The notes beneath the pieces are model-generated. The model was not told where the DNA came from. It saw only the letters and a program-made list of their open reading frames with translations, and searched no databases. This document shows, piece after piece, positions 1 through 7,954 of a stretch of DNA of 28,466 nucleotides (position 1 is its first letter; each line of letters opens with the position of its first letter). Source of the stretch: a virus; the IMG/VR virus record IMGVR_UViG_3300031749_000458, positions 1 to 28,466 of that record, one strand, 5' to 3'. The translations under genes and the position numbers were made by a program.

Positions 1-402
1 ATTGGCCGGCCACGTCGTAATCTCATCATTGATCGTCAGGATCCGAAGCTGGCCCTTCTTCACCCTTTCGAGCGTTTCAACGCCGATTCGCTTGACGGTT
101 TTCGCGTCCAGGACGTACTCGCCGCGGTGCGCAATGCCAGCCGGTTCAGTTTCAGGCCCTTCGCCGGTGTAGCCTCCACGCTGAAACCCGGCAGCGCGCA
201 CATTGGCCGGCCACGTCGTAATCTCATCATTGATCGTCAGGATCCGAAGCTGGCCCTTCTTCACCCTTTCGAGCGTTTCAACGCCGATTCGCTTGACGGT
301 TTTCGCGTCCAGGACGTACTCGCCGCGATGGACGATGCCAGCCGGTTCAGTTTCAGGCCCTTCGCCGGTGTAACCTCCGCGCTGAAACCCAGCAGCGCCG
401 CC
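1..402 (-). repeat. 201-bp tandem duplication inside the tape-measure gene
   Basis: Positions 1-201 and 202-402 are two direct copies with a period of exactly 201 bp (67 codons), so the reading frame is kept. Most of the unit is identical; differences cluster near 127-133 and 165-200. Each copy encodes the GGYTG...AGI(V/A)HRGEYVLDAKT segment followed by the same Lys/Arg-rich stretch and an ending in TWPAN. More copies could lie beyond the left edge, and such an array could be why the sequence stops here. Confidence 0.93.
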
Positions 403-3003
403 ACTCGCGACCGCAACCAGGCTGGTCGTCATTGCGGTTGTTTGCCCGGCCTGTAACGCTGCCAGACCGGCCCCGGCAGCACCGCCGAATGTCGCCACGC
501 TTGCCAAATATGCCGGTGTCGCCCACATCGCTGCCGAAGCTGCTGCCATTGGCGCTGTTGCTGCTGTTGCGGCGGCAACAGCGCTGCGTCCAGCGACTGC
601 CATCACGATTTGCGTTGCAACCCAGCGAACGCCCATTTGAACAATCGCGCCGACAATTGAACTGAGAATCGTTCTGCCTATCTCCAACAGGGCCTGCCCC
701 CATGTCTTCGTCCGGAGAATCAGCCCGCTGATTCCATCGCTGATGGCGGAAATCGAGGTCTCAAACACGCCCTTGAAGGATTGCGCAAGCTGCTTCGCCC
801 ACGTCCCCCATTCATTTGCAATCTCGACCATTACCGCCCGGAACTGGTCAGTGTAGCTCTCAGGATCCGGTCCGAGCTGCAGTTCAGCAATTTGATAGCG
901 CGCAAGGTGTTGCTGCGCCTGAACCAGTTCCTCGTCGAGTTTCATCCGCTCATTCGTGGTGATCCGTTCCGATTCGCGCATTCGCGTGAGTTGGTCGATA
1001 TAACCGCGAGTCAATGTTTGTTGCTCGCGAATGGCCGCGGACTGCGCCTCCCATTTGCGGACAGCGTCCATGCGCCAGTCGGCTGATGCGCGCGCGAGTC
1101 GTTCCTCGATCCGGGCAGATTCGCGCTGGTATTCGACCTTCTGCTTCTGAAGGGTAAGCTCGATGTTTTCGACTGGCGCGGTCGTAATCTGCGGTTGCTT
1201 ATCCGTTTGCCGGGTTTTCTCGATCTCTTTACGTGCGGCTTCGAGCTCGGCTCGCAACCGTTGCGTTGCGGTCGTAGCTGAATTAGCCGATTCAGTCACG
1301 CCAATGCCAAGTCCGGCCTGGATCAGGTCAAGACCGAGCAACGTTTCGTTGACGGTCTGTCTTGCGGCCTGCAACGCTGCATCGAGGTTTTCTTTCCACG
1401 ACACAGGTTTGAGTTCCGGTAGCGGCGGAACTTCAGTTGGCGTTACCTCGAACGTCGAGCGGAGTTGCTCGCGGATGTGATCCGTCGAGGACTTTACAAC
1501 GGCGCTGGTTTCGAGCAGCCTGCTCTCGAACGTCTTCAGAGGAGCCGTTTCGGCCTCGACCTTAACTTCGACGGGTTTCAGCGTTGGCACCGGAATCGCA
1601 GCGCCTGTTGGTCCAAGCGCGGCGATGTTCAGTACCCTCACCAGCGGCGAAAGTTGGTTCCATTGCGTGACGAGAAAGTTGACCACGGACGCCAAGCCGC
1701 GGCGTAGAAGGTCAAGCAGGTGCCGGATACCAGCCTCAGCCTTATCCAACACAGTCTCGACGACCGCCATCAGGTACGGGCCGAATTTTTCGACCGGTGC
1801 GAATAGGAGGTCCATTTCTGCCGCGCCGAGCGTGTTCCACGCTTTCGCCTGCCAGTTAAACAGCTCGGCAAACACCCGCTTTACGGTCGCTACGATGATT
1901 TCGATCCTGTTCGCGACGTAGTCGATAGCGGTCTGAGCGAGTGCAGCGTTCCATGCCATGATCGGCTCGAACAGGCGCACTGGAGCCCGGATCATCGCCA
2001 GAGCGATTTTTTCGATGGTCCGTTGTGCGTCTTCGAGGATTTCGGCCCAGCTTGCGCCGAGAACGCGCCGCATCGCCTCGACGCCTTGCTCAGCACCAGC
2101 CTCGAACGCGAGCGCAATGAACTCGGCTGTGCGCCCCTCCTCGAACGCGTGCTTAAACGCAATGACGAACTCAGCAACTGCGCCGCCAGCCCGCGCAAAG
2201 CCAAGCCGTGATGCACTCAGGATCGCGGACGTCAGAGTCGGTCCCACAGCCTCGATGATCGGCGCCCAGAAACTCAGTACCGCCGCTTTGAGCCGCTCGA
2301 AGGCGACTCTGAGTTCCAGCGCCGCCGGTGCAGCACGCGACATCGCCTCGCCAGCAGCGGTCAGGCGCCCGATTCCTTCCGCTGACTGTGACAGGATCGG
2401 TAGGAGCTGGAGCGCTTCACGACCGAACAGTTTCACGGCGAATGCTGCCCTCTGCGCACTGCTGGGTAGAGCAGCAAGCGCGTTGCGCACGGCTATGAAC
2501 TGTTCCTCGGCGGTCTCTGCGGCCAGTTCGTCCACGCTCAGGCCGAGTCGTTCGATCGCTTCGCGTGCCGGGCCGGCCTCGGTTATTGCATCGCCGATGG
2601 CGCGCGTCATTCGGAGGATCATTTGAGACGCGCTGTCAGCGTCGAGGCCGAGACCAACCATTTCGTAGCGGAGCGCTGCGATTGCCGCTGTGCTGAGTCC
2701 CGTCGAACGCGCCATAATGCCGAGGTCCGAAGCCACGCGCATCGCGGTCGAGAACTGGCTGAGCGCCGTCCGAACGGTCAGGAACCCGGTCGCAATTGCA
2801 GCCAGCCGGGTCGCGAACGATGCAAATGACCCAGCAGCGCTTGATACGGCACCGGTCAGTCCTCGGAATTGCCGTGTGGCGCCAGTGGCAGATGCGTCGA
2901 GGGCAACAACTTGCCTGTTTGCCCGTGCAAGCTTTTCGGCGGCGGTTTGATCGCCGCTCACCTGCAGAACAATCTGCACCGGTACTGTAGATTCGTCAGC
3001 CAC
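1..3003 (-). CDS. Tail tape-measure protein (C-terminus cut off by window edge)
   Basis: The minus strand is open for 1001 codons from a GTG at 3003 to the window edge. An in-frame TGA lies just upstream at 3016-3018, and the start is 5 nt after the preceding chaperone stop, the usual G/GT-to-tape-measure spacing. Tape-measure proteins set tail length and fill the tail tube. Visible here are an N-terminal Ala-rich helical region, predicted amphipathic helices, a charged coiled-coil stretch at about residues 600-720, a hydrophobic Ala-rich segment at about 790-850, and a C-terminal motif, GGYTGEGPETEPAGIVHRGE, common near the end of tape-measure proteins. That motif occurs twice because of a 67-residue tandem duplication. 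The function rests on length, composition, the motif and gene order. The true C-terminus lies outside the window. Confidence 0.88.
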   Translation of the reverse strand, partial: MADESTVPVQIVLQVSGDQTAAEKLARANRQVVALDASATGATRQFRGLTGAVSSAAGSFASFATRLAAIATGFLTVRTALSQFSTAMRVASDLGIMARSTGLSTAAIAALRYEMVGLGLDADSASQMILRMTRAIGDAITEAGPAREAIERLGLSVDELAAETAEEQFIAVRNALAALPSSAQRAAFAVKLFGREALQLLPILSQSAEGIGRLTAAGEAMSRAAPAALELRVAFERLKAAVLSFWAPIIEAVGPTLTSAILSASRLGFARAGGAVAEFVIAFKHAFEEGRTAEFIALAFEAGAEQGVEAMRRVLGASWAEILEDAQRTIEKIALAMIRAPVRLFEPIMAWNAALAQTAIDYVANRIEIIVATVKRVFAELFNWQAKAWNTLGAAEMDLLFAPVEKFGPYLMAVVETVLDKAEAGIRHLLDLLRRGLASVVNFLVTQWNQLSPLVRVLNIAALGPTGAAIPVPTLKPVEVKVEAETAPLKTFESRLLETSAVVKSSTDHIREQLRSTFEVTPTEVPPLPELKPVSWKENLDAALQAARQTVNETLLGLDLIQAGLGIGVTESANSATTATQRLRAELEAARKEIEKTRQTDKQPQITTAPVENIELTLQKQKVEYQRESARIEERLARASADWRMDAVRKWEAQSAAIREQQTLTRGYIDQLTRMRESERITTNERMKLDEELVQAQQHLARYQIAELQLGPDPESYTDQFRAVMVEIANEWGTWAKQLAQSFKGVFETSISAISDGISGLILRTKTWGQALLEIGRTILSSIVGAIVQMGVRWVATQIVMAVAGRSAVAAATAATAPMAAASAAMWATPAYLASVATFGGAAGAGLAALQAGQTTAMTTSLVAVASGGAAGFQRGGYTGEGPETEPAGIVHRGEYVLDAKTVKRIGVETLERVKKGQLRILTINDEITTWPANVRAAGFQRGGYTGEGPETEPAGIAHRGEYVLDAKTVKRIGVETLERVKKGQLRILTINDEITTWPAN

Positions 3004-3008
3004 TGCTA

Positions 3009-3323
3009 CTACTTCTCAATCCTGCCGATTCGGCTCAGGATTTTCGTTAGGCGCTCTGCTGGCTTGTCTTGTCCGAGACAGAGCGCGATTGCGCTTGCCA
3101 TGCAATTCATCAGCACGATCGCGCGCCGTGCATCGCGTCGTTCGGCGGCCTCTACCATGAGACGCAACTGCGCGAGCGAATGCTGGCGCGCCTGCTCGAA
3201 CGTCAACCCGCAGGCGACACAGGCTTCTGCGACCCACTCATCGAGGCGAAGCGGTCCACGACGGCGGTTTGCCCGCCTGTTATCGCGGCCATCCTTTTCA
3301 GGCGCCGTTGCAGCCAGCGCTCG
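3009..3323 (-). CDS. Tail assembly chaperone T-frame extension (made as a G-T fusion by -1 frameshift)
   Basis: In the -1 frame relative to the upstream G gene there is a stop (TAA) just before the slippery site, then an open stretch of 104 codons ending with TAG at 3009. This is what a programmed G/GT tail chaperone frameshift looks like. In long-tailed phages a minority GT fusion and the majority G protein together chaperone the tape measure. The extension begins RALAATAPEKDGRD, has an Arg-rich linker, then DEWVAEACVACGLTFEQ and a helical C-terminus. A simpler alternative is independent initiation at TTG 3206, which overlaps the G stop as TTGA and would give 65 residues. The tape-measure gene starts 5 nt downstream. 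Confidence 0.78.
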   Translation of the reverse strand, partial: RALAATAPEKDGRDNRRANRRRGPLRLDEWVAEACVACGLTFEQARQHSLAQLRLMVEAAERRDARRAIVLMNCMASAIALCLGQDKPAERLTKILSRIGRIEK

Positions 3324-3580
3324 AAAAAATCCCAGTTAAGCCGTTCCCCGGTCGCGAGCAGGTTTTCGACACTTTCAATCTTTAGGGTTTTAGCCCAGCC
3401 GGCTTGCTTGCCGCACAGGAACTCCACTTGGGCCAATTCATCATCAAGCAGTTCGAGATAACGTTGACAGGCGTCGAGGTGGAACTGTCGCACTTCGACA
3501 GTCTCGGTCGTACCATCGAGCTTCTCGACGGTTACCGTCGCCTTGCCGAGTATCGTTTCCATTGGTTTTGTTTCGTTCAT
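3203..3580 (-). CDS. Tail assembly chaperone G-like protein
   Basis: 125 residues, located just before the tape-measure gene, the standard place for the lambda gpG-type chaperone. The N-terminal half (ETILGKATVTVEKLDGTTE) resembles the beta-rich start of many such chaperones, and the C-terminal half is helical. It contains the TTTTTTC slippery heptamer that allows a GT fusion. The ATG at 3580 is preferred because AGGAG lies 7 nt upstream; a second ATG at 3562 is possible. The first codons, MNETK, are encoded by a variant of the GAAACGAAAC motif seen at other gene starts. There is no sequence-level proof of family beyond position, size and frameshift. Confidence 0.75.
   Translation of the reverse strand: MNETKPMETILGKATVTVEKLDGTTETVEVRQFHLDACQRYLELLDDELAQVEFLCGKQAGWAKTLKIESVENLLATGERLNWDFFERWLQRRLKRMAAITGGQTAVVDRFASMSGSQKPVSPAG
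3323..3329 (-). promoter_or_regulatory. Candidate -1 ribosomal frameshift site, T TTT TTC
   Basis: On the coding strand the zero-frame codons read GAT TTT TTC GAG, forming a canonical X XXY YYZ slippery heptamer. The -1 frame is closed by TAA three codons upstream of the slip codons and open from there to 3009. The site lies about two-thirds of the way through the G gene, and a GC-rich sequence that could form a stimulatory structure follows. Confidence 0.72.
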
Positions 3581-3582
3581 GG

Positions 3583-4743
3583 CTACTCCTCTGTTGCTAT
3601 TTGGAACGGATCAGTCCATGCAGACGGTCCGCGATTGTTCCGGGCCCTGATCCGAAACCAGTAAACTGTGCCATAGTTCGCACTTGTCCAGACAAAGCTG
3701 TTTTCTGACGGCTGAACAGTAGCAATCCACGTCCACGGTCCAACGCTCGACCGTGCGAATTCAATGTCAGTCAGCGCCCCCTGCTCATTGGTATCAGTCC
3801 AGCTAATCTCAACCGCGCCTTGTTCGGTCCAGACAGCGCCAGGCTCATCGGGTACGGTAGGGAGCGATGGCAATGTCTTGAATCCCGGATACGTCCGACT
3901 TCTTGCTGCTGCATCGGTCTTTGCCCAGAACGGTGCCAATCCGAACGCTGCGGCCTCGCGGATCATTATCTTGGACTTGGGTGATTCGTCGCCGTAGTAT
4001 TCCTCCCAGAATGCGTATCGGCCCCTGAGCCGTTTCACCAGCTCATGCTGTGCGGTAAAAGCAAGCTGCCCGTTCAGGTAAACCAAAACGCGGCCCTTGT
4101 TCCAGTCCAGTACGACCCTTCCGTTGTGGTCAACTCCGTACTCGAGCATTTGATCCGGGAACCGCCATAGGGCGACTTCGCTATACATGATGCCGTCAAC
4201 GATGAAGTCGAGGATAACAGCGTTACGATGAAACCGCACGTGGACGATGTTGTGAATCCAGTTCGGTGTATTGCTCGGGCCGCAAGCCATTACAAACAGC
4301 CCGTCAGGGCCTTCTCCAGCGATTTGTTCCCATCTGAATGTCGCAGTGAGCTCAATCGGCTCGCCTCGTAAGACCTGGCAGGCGTAGATCGTCTTGCTCA
4401 GTCCGAATTTGCTGGCCGTTAGGTAACCGCACTGCACCATTCCGTAGAGACTCCGAGCTTGGCCGCCAGGACCGATCAGCACCCATTCATCGCCGAGTAG
4501 CGGGTACCCTGCAGAAGGTTCCTCCGTGTCAGGGCGATTGAAGTCGTCGTACAGCAACGCAGATTTAAGGCCCATCGTCATGTTTGGCCGGGGTATCGTG
4601 CCGAGGGACGCCTGTCGCTTGACCATGATTCCAAGTGCGGTTCTTGCCTTGCCAACCGGTGCAACCGGCTGGGCATCGCAGATCGTGAGTCCATTGCAAA
4701 GGAGTCCGCTCGCTATCGCTATGACTGTTAAGTGTGTCCTCAT
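3583..4743 (-). CDS. Secreted LamG/ConA-like protein with C-terminal fibronectin type III domain
   Basis: 386 residues from the ATG at 4743. Longer forms from upstream codons up to 4791 would place 12-16 residues before the hydrophobic segment. Residues 1-24 look like a Sec signal peptide (MRTHLTVIAIASGLLCNGLT, then a CDA-type cleavage site). Residues about 55-280 carry the YDDFNRPDTEEP opening shared with three genes upstream and a jelly-roll pattern with VYLNGQLAFT, typical of LamG/concanavalin-type carbohydrate-binding folds. Residues about 295-386 fit a fibronectin type III domain (GAVEISWTDTN ... VYWFRIRARNNRGPSAWT). It is the largest and most divergent of the four paralogs and the only one with a signal peptide and FN3 domain. 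It may be exported from the infected cell or be a tail appendage; the signal favours export. Confidence 0.72.
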   Translation of the reverse strand: MRTHLTVIAIASGLLCNGLTICDAQPVAPVGKARTALGIMVKRQASLGTIPRPNMTMGLKSALLYDDFNRPDTEEPSAGYPLLGDEWVLIGPGGQARSLYGMVQCGYLTASKFGLSKTIYACQVLRGEPIELTATFRWEQIAGEGPDGLFVMACGPSNTPNWIHNIVHVRFHRNAVILDFIVDGIMYSEVALWRFPDQMLEYGVDHNGRVVLDWNKGRVLVYLNGQLAFTAQHELVKRLRGRYAFWEEYYGDESPKSKIMIREAAAFGLAPFWAKTDAAARSRTYPGFKTLPSLPTVPDEPGAVWTEQGAVEISWTDTNEQGALTDIEFARSSVGPWTWIATVQPSENSFVWTSANYGTVYWFRIRARNNRGPSAWTDPFQIATEE

Positions 4744-4854
4744 ATTTTCGCTCAGCTTTTTCACCTGATTGGAGCACATTGCATACACCACTGAATTGCA
4801 AGCAGTTATAGCGATTTTTCGAGGTGTTTTTGCGCCTTGTCGGCTTACACGGTG

Positions 4855-5670
4855 TCATAGAGCGATTACCCAACGAGTGTCGCGCTGTCTTGGTACGGAA
4901 GGTCGAGGGGGATCAATTGATGCGCCAAGTTCTTTGAACGCAAGCTCCGCCGTTGCCTTGAGATAGCTGTCATAGCAGGCTTGCCAGTAACAGGTTGCTC
5001 CAAGAACTTGCCCGAGTAGGCCCGTCTGCACTTTCAATAAATCGACCCCGTTAATTGAGACCGTCACCGTACCAGCCGCAGCGTTTATGTCAGCTATTAC
5101 GAGGTAATGGATTCCGACGCTGAGCTGAGGATCGAAGAACTGTTGCTTTCTGAACGTCTCGACACCGTTCTTGCGGATGCGAACGTCGCAACGCGATCGT
5201 CTGACGGCGATATGCAAGCCATTGGCACCTGAACAAGCGTTCTGTTCATTCGTGCAGCCCATGCTCATCCAACCCGGATAAGAAAGCCCGTTGGGCACCA
5301 ACGCCCAGCGGACTTCAGCAAACAGAATCGTAGGGGCTGCGCAAGGGCCACGCTCGTTTATGAGGACGAATTGACCGTCGCGGGTCTGCCGTGACGATGT
5401 TGCGTAGCCTGACCTGATGCAGCCGTACCGTCCCGGAGCTACGCCACTTTCGTTAGCGATCAGCCACTTCCCACCCCGAACCGCCGTGCCTAGGTCCGGT
5501 TCGGTTGTGTCGGCGCGGTTGAAATCATCGTACAAGCAGAGGCGCCGATGTTCCACCTGATCGTATCGGCTTTCTCTCCAGTGCATTGCAAGTCCAGTGG
5601 CTAACGCTCGATGCCATACCCCGCCTTCCGAGTAGTCTATGTCCGATACTAAGCTGGCGCGTTCTGCCAC
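4855..5670 (-). CDS. LamG/ConA-like domain protein (paralog 3 of 4)
   Basis: 271 residues from GTG 5670, which overlaps the previous gene by 22 nt. An ATG at 5586 gives MHWRESRYDQ and matches the MxW start of its paralogs, so the shorter form may be right. The signature YDDFNRADTTEPDLGT is followed by GGKWLI, a beta-rich middle and VTVSINGVDLLKV, which corresponds to the NG-turn strand in LamG-like jelly rolls. This fold usually binds glycans or other surface ligands. The C-terminal 25 residues (IDPPRPSVPRQRDT) are Pro/Arg-rich and absent from the neighbours. Function as a host-surface or virion decoration protein is inferred from the fold pattern and location. Confidence 0.7.
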   Translation of the reverse strand: MAERASLVSDIDYSEGGVWHRALATGLAMHWRESRYDQVEHRRLCLYDDFNRADTTEPDLGTAVRGGKWLIANESGVAPGRYGCIRSGYATSSRQTRDGQFVLINERGPCAAPTILFAEVRWALVPNGLSYPGWMSMGCTNEQNACSGANGLHIAVRRSRCDVRIRKNGVETFRKQQFFDPQLSVGIHYLVIADINAAAGTVTVSINGVDLLKVQTGLLGQVLGATCYWQACYDSYLKATAELAFKELGASIDPPRPSVPRQRDTRWVIAL

Positions 5671-6392
5671 CCCCAGCGCGCATAGGCGCTCACCTCCTTG
5701 ATTGCAGCTTCTGCCGTTGAATTGCCGTCGGAGTAAGTTGACTCCCAGAATGCGTATGGCCCACAGACTTCGGCAATTGCGCTGTTCTGATAAGTGAGCT
5801 GCAACTCGCCGTTCACCCAGATTGTGACCCTGCCGAGGTCGGGATCAATCTTTGCTACAAACAAGTGCGGCGTATTTAGAGGCAGCGCCGGGTTTATGCT
5901 CTCGGTTGCGTAGGGTGTAAACACATCGTTCTTGATGCGGTCAATGCTTACAGATGATCGACTGAATCTGAGATGGACGCAATCCTTGACTATGTAAGGC
6001 TCAATCGAAGGCCCGCACCCGCATGCAAGAAGGCCCTCAGCACCGCTACCGCCACTAGGGAGCCAAATGCCGCGCATTAAGAGCTGTGTTACCATGCCAC
6101 CCAACGCGTAAGGCGTAATTGCGAACCACGTGCCGGCACTACCAACAACTGTCGTTGTAGCACGCCCGGATCTGATGCAACCGCGCGTGCCCGGCACCCT
6201 CGCGCCAATGCCGCCAATGATCCATCGACCGCCAATCACCGGCGTTCCGAGGTCTGGCTCTGTCGTATCGGCCCGGTTGAAGTCGTCGTACACGGCTAAG
6301 CGTCCAACCTGCAGTGACTGTGGCTTGTTGCCAGTCCAATTCGCAGGCTGACCAACCTGTATCTGCTGTGGCTTTTCGTTTGTCCAATTCAT
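5649..6392 (-). CDS. LamG/ConA-like domain protein (paralog 2 of 4)
   Basis: 247 residues; the start overlaps the preceding stop as ATGA. The N-terminus holds a 16-residue tandem repeat (NWTNEKPQQIQVGQPA then NWTGNKPQSLQVGRLA), followed by VYDDFNRADTTEPDLGT and a beta-rich domain containing VHLRFSRSSVSID and VTIWVNGELQLTY. The arrangement matches its neighbours, indicating serial gene duplication. The N-terminal repeat resembles the MAWSNDKPE leader of paralog 1 and may be an attachment peptide. Ligand binding is inferred from the fold. There is no signal peptide here, unlike the last member. Confidence 0.75.
   Translation of the reverse strand: MNWTNEKPQQIQVGQPANWTGNKPQSLQVGRLAVYDDFNRADTTEPDLGTPVIGGRWIIGGIGARVPGTRGCIRSGRATTTVVGSAGTWFAITPYALGGMVTQLLMRGIWLPSGGSGAEGLLACGCGPSIEPYIVKDCVHLRFSRSSVSIDRIKNDVFTPYATESINPALPLNTPHLFVAKIDPDLGRVTIWVNGELQLTYQNSAIAEVCGPYAFWESTYSDGNSTAEAAIKEVSAYARWGWQNAPA
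6297..6392 (-). repeat. 48-bp tandem duplication at the start of a LamG-like gene
   Basis: The first 16 codons of this gene are repeated once, giving two copies of the NWT(N/G)(E/N)KPQ(Q/S)(I/L)QVG(Q/R)(P/L)A unit. The period is 48 bp and the frame is kept. Confidence 0.85.
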
Positions 6393-7096
6393 ACGCTGAT
6401 CGCCTCAGGAACGCTGTTGGCCAATCCACCATCGGTCGCAACGCTGAACCCGCAAATCTTACCCTCGCACGTTGAGTCGGCAGCTGGATAGCTGAGCTGG
6501 AAGAACGGAATTTGGTAAAGATGCTGAATGATCGCCGAGGTCGAGACGGTAACCTTGAGCGCGCCGTTCACGTATAGCCCGACGACCCCGCGGTACGGGT
6601 CGATCCTCCAGACAAGCGTGTGAACTACGCCGGTCGAAAGTTCAGGTGAAATCGCAGCCTGCTGGAGGTTGGTCATATTGCCATTGCCGAATACGTCAAG
6701 CGTTATGCTGCCCCGGTACCAGCGGGAGTAAATCGCGTTGTAAACGACATAGGGCGACAGCGACTTGGCGAAGCCAGTGCCGAAGAACGGTGGGCCGCCG
6801 GTCCCGCCAGCCGTGTCCCATCTGGCCTTGAAGGTCAGTTGAATCGCTTTGCGGTTTATATCCGCCAACGTGGCGTAGAAGTTGCCACCACTGCCAACTA
6901 CGCTGGACACAACGACGTTGTTCAGAATCTTGCCCTTCGACGCCGGGGTTGTGCCATTGCCGTTGCGCAAAATCCATGGACCGCCTCGTCGTGCAATGCC
7001 AAGGTCCGGTTCTGTCGTGTTTGCGCGGTTGAAATCGTCGTCAACCGCTAAAACCGATGCGAGAATGATTTCGGGCTTGTCGTTGCTCCATGCCAT
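6389..7096 (-). CDS. LamG/ConA-like domain protein (paralog 1 of 4)
   Basis: 235 residues. The ATG at 7096 has AAGGAG 7 nt upstream, which also holds the preceding gene's stop. The N-terminal leader MAWSNDKPEIILA precedes DDDFNRANTTEPDLG, the opening shared by all four copies, then GGPWIL, a glycine-rich beta region, and VHTLVWRIDPYRGVVGLYVN, the conserved NG strand of the jelly-roll fold. It is first of four adjacent paralogs, between the tail tube block and the tail chaperones. Likely roles are glycan binding on the virion or at the host surface. The C-terminus (GLANSVPEAISV) is short and unlike the others. Confidence 0.74.
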   Translation of the reverse strand: MAWSNDKPEIILASVLAVDDDFNRANTTEPDLGIARRGGPWILRNGNGTTPASKGKILNNVVVSSVVGSGGNFYATLADINRKAIQLTFKARWDTAGGTGGPPFFGTGFAKSLSPYVVYNAIYSRWYRGSITLDVFGNGNMTNLQQAAISPELSTGVVHTLVWRIDPYRGVVGLYVNGALKVTVSTSAIIQHLYQIPFFQLSYPAADSTCEGKICGFSVATDGGLANSVPEAISV

Positions 7097-7099
7097 ATG

Positions 7100-7300
7100 C
7101 TACTCCTTGAGCTTCGCAGCTTCGATATAGTCCCAGTAGGTCTTCGACCTTGCTCTTGCGAACAAGGCTTTCCAGTCATCCTCCGGCACTTGATCGGCGC
7201 TGCCGTACTTTTGTACGATGGTGACAATCTCGTCGATTGCGGGCAGTCCGTATTGGGCTATCATCGCAATCACAAACATCGCAAGCTGCAATTGGTTCAT
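7100..7300 (-). CDS. Small hypothetical protein with hydrophobic N-terminus
   Basis: 66 residues; the start overlaps the lipoprotein stop as ATGA and the gene ends 3 nt before the first LamG-like gene. Residues 4-30 (LQLAMFVIAMIAQYGLPAID) are hydrophobic and could be a membrane helix or amphipathic segment; the rest is charged with WKALFARARSKTYWDYIEAA. I do not recognise the family. Coupling to the lipoprotein and membrane-protein genes suggests one functional unit, perhaps at the envelope. Confidence 0.65.
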   Translation of the reverse strand: MNQLQLAMFVIAMIAQYGLPAIDEIVTIVQKYGSADQVPEDDWKALFARARSKTYWDYIEAAKLKE

Positions 7301-7656
7301 TGTCGTTTCACAAGTTCGATCGTTTGAAGAACGTTAGTCGCCAGGGCAACAACGCGGGACGTTGCGGCTGTAACGTCGCCCTTTTGAGCGGCCTTATAGC
7401 CAAGTACAACAATCTCACACGACTGCAGTCCTGAAAGGTAGGCGTTGTACGCTTGTTCGACCGCCTTGTGCTGCTCTGGCGTCACTGGAACGGCTGCGCA
7501 ATAAGCCCCCCACGATTTCATAGCCGCGTCAACGGTAACAGCCGTACTGGCAATGACGCGGTATGCCTGCACCTCGGTTGTCTTGCAACCAGACAAGGCT
7601 AGGGCTAGAAGGACCATTCCAGCCACGAATCCAAGTGTGACTGTTTTCGTGTTCAT
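7297..7656 (-). CDS. Predicted phage lipoprotein
   Basis: 119 residues from the ATG at 7656, chosen because it overlaps the previous stop as ATGA. The N-terminus is a clear lipoprotein signal: Lys at position 4, a hydrophobic core, and lipobox LSGC with the lipidated Cys at 24. The mature part is mostly helical and Ala/Val-rich with two further Cys residues. It follows a membrane protein, so the pair resembles inner- and outer-membrane spanin subunits, though its length and the position inside the tail module are unusual for spanins. It could instead be a superinfection-exclusion lipoprotein. The lipobox is seen directly; the role is a guess. Confidence 0.72.
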   Translation of the reverse strand: MNTKTVTLGFVAGMVLLALALSGCKTTEVQAYRVIASTAVTVDAAMKSWGAYCAAVPVTPEQHKAVEQAYNAYLSGLQSCEIVVLGYKAAQKGDVTAATSRVVALATNVLQTIELVKRQ

Positions 7657-7949
7657 TTGCTTTCTGTCATGCAAGGTCTCTTGGCCAGTTCGATTTTGAG
7701 TTGTTCGAGCGTCTCGAGCGACTTCGCCTGCAAGTTAATCATCTGCCGCACGAGCCACGCCGAGAAAGAGATCGCTGTTATTGCAGTTACCAAGCTAAGC
7801 CAAACAATGTCTTTCTCACGGGCCAGGTCCGCGACTGTCGGCGTCGCTGGCGCCGCAGTCTCCTGCGCAAGCAGGGCAAGGGTTGTGCCATGTGCCAACC
7901 AGAAAGCCACTGCGAGCCATGTCAGCAGGTTAATGCGGTTCGTGTTCAA
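7653..7949 (-). CDS. Small membrane protein, holin- or spanin-like candidate
   Basis: 98 residues from TTG 7949, 5 nt after the tail tube stop; no in-frame ATG occurs before the second hydrophobic segment. Residues 7-28 (NLLTWLAVAFWLAHGTTLAL) form a signal peptide or first membrane helix, and residues about 48-68 (IVWLSLVTAITAISFSAWLV) a second, followed by a charged helical tail (LQAKSLETLEQLKIELAKRP). A two-helix hairpin fits a class II holin, while one helix plus a coiled tail would fit an inner-membrane spanin. Its partner is probably the downstream lipoprotein. No lysin gene lies nearby to support a lysis cassette. Confidence 0.6.
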   Translation of the reverse strand: MNTNRINLLTWLAVAFWLAHGTTLALLAQETAAPATPTVADLAREKDIVWLSLVTAITAISFSAWLVRQMINLQAKSLETLEQLKIELAKRPCMTESK

Positions 7950-7954
7950 GGGAA

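Noticed and set aside
1958-2626. Plus-strand frame of 222 codons
   Set aside because: Antisense to the continuous tape-measure frame; low-complexity Ala/Ser/Arg composition.
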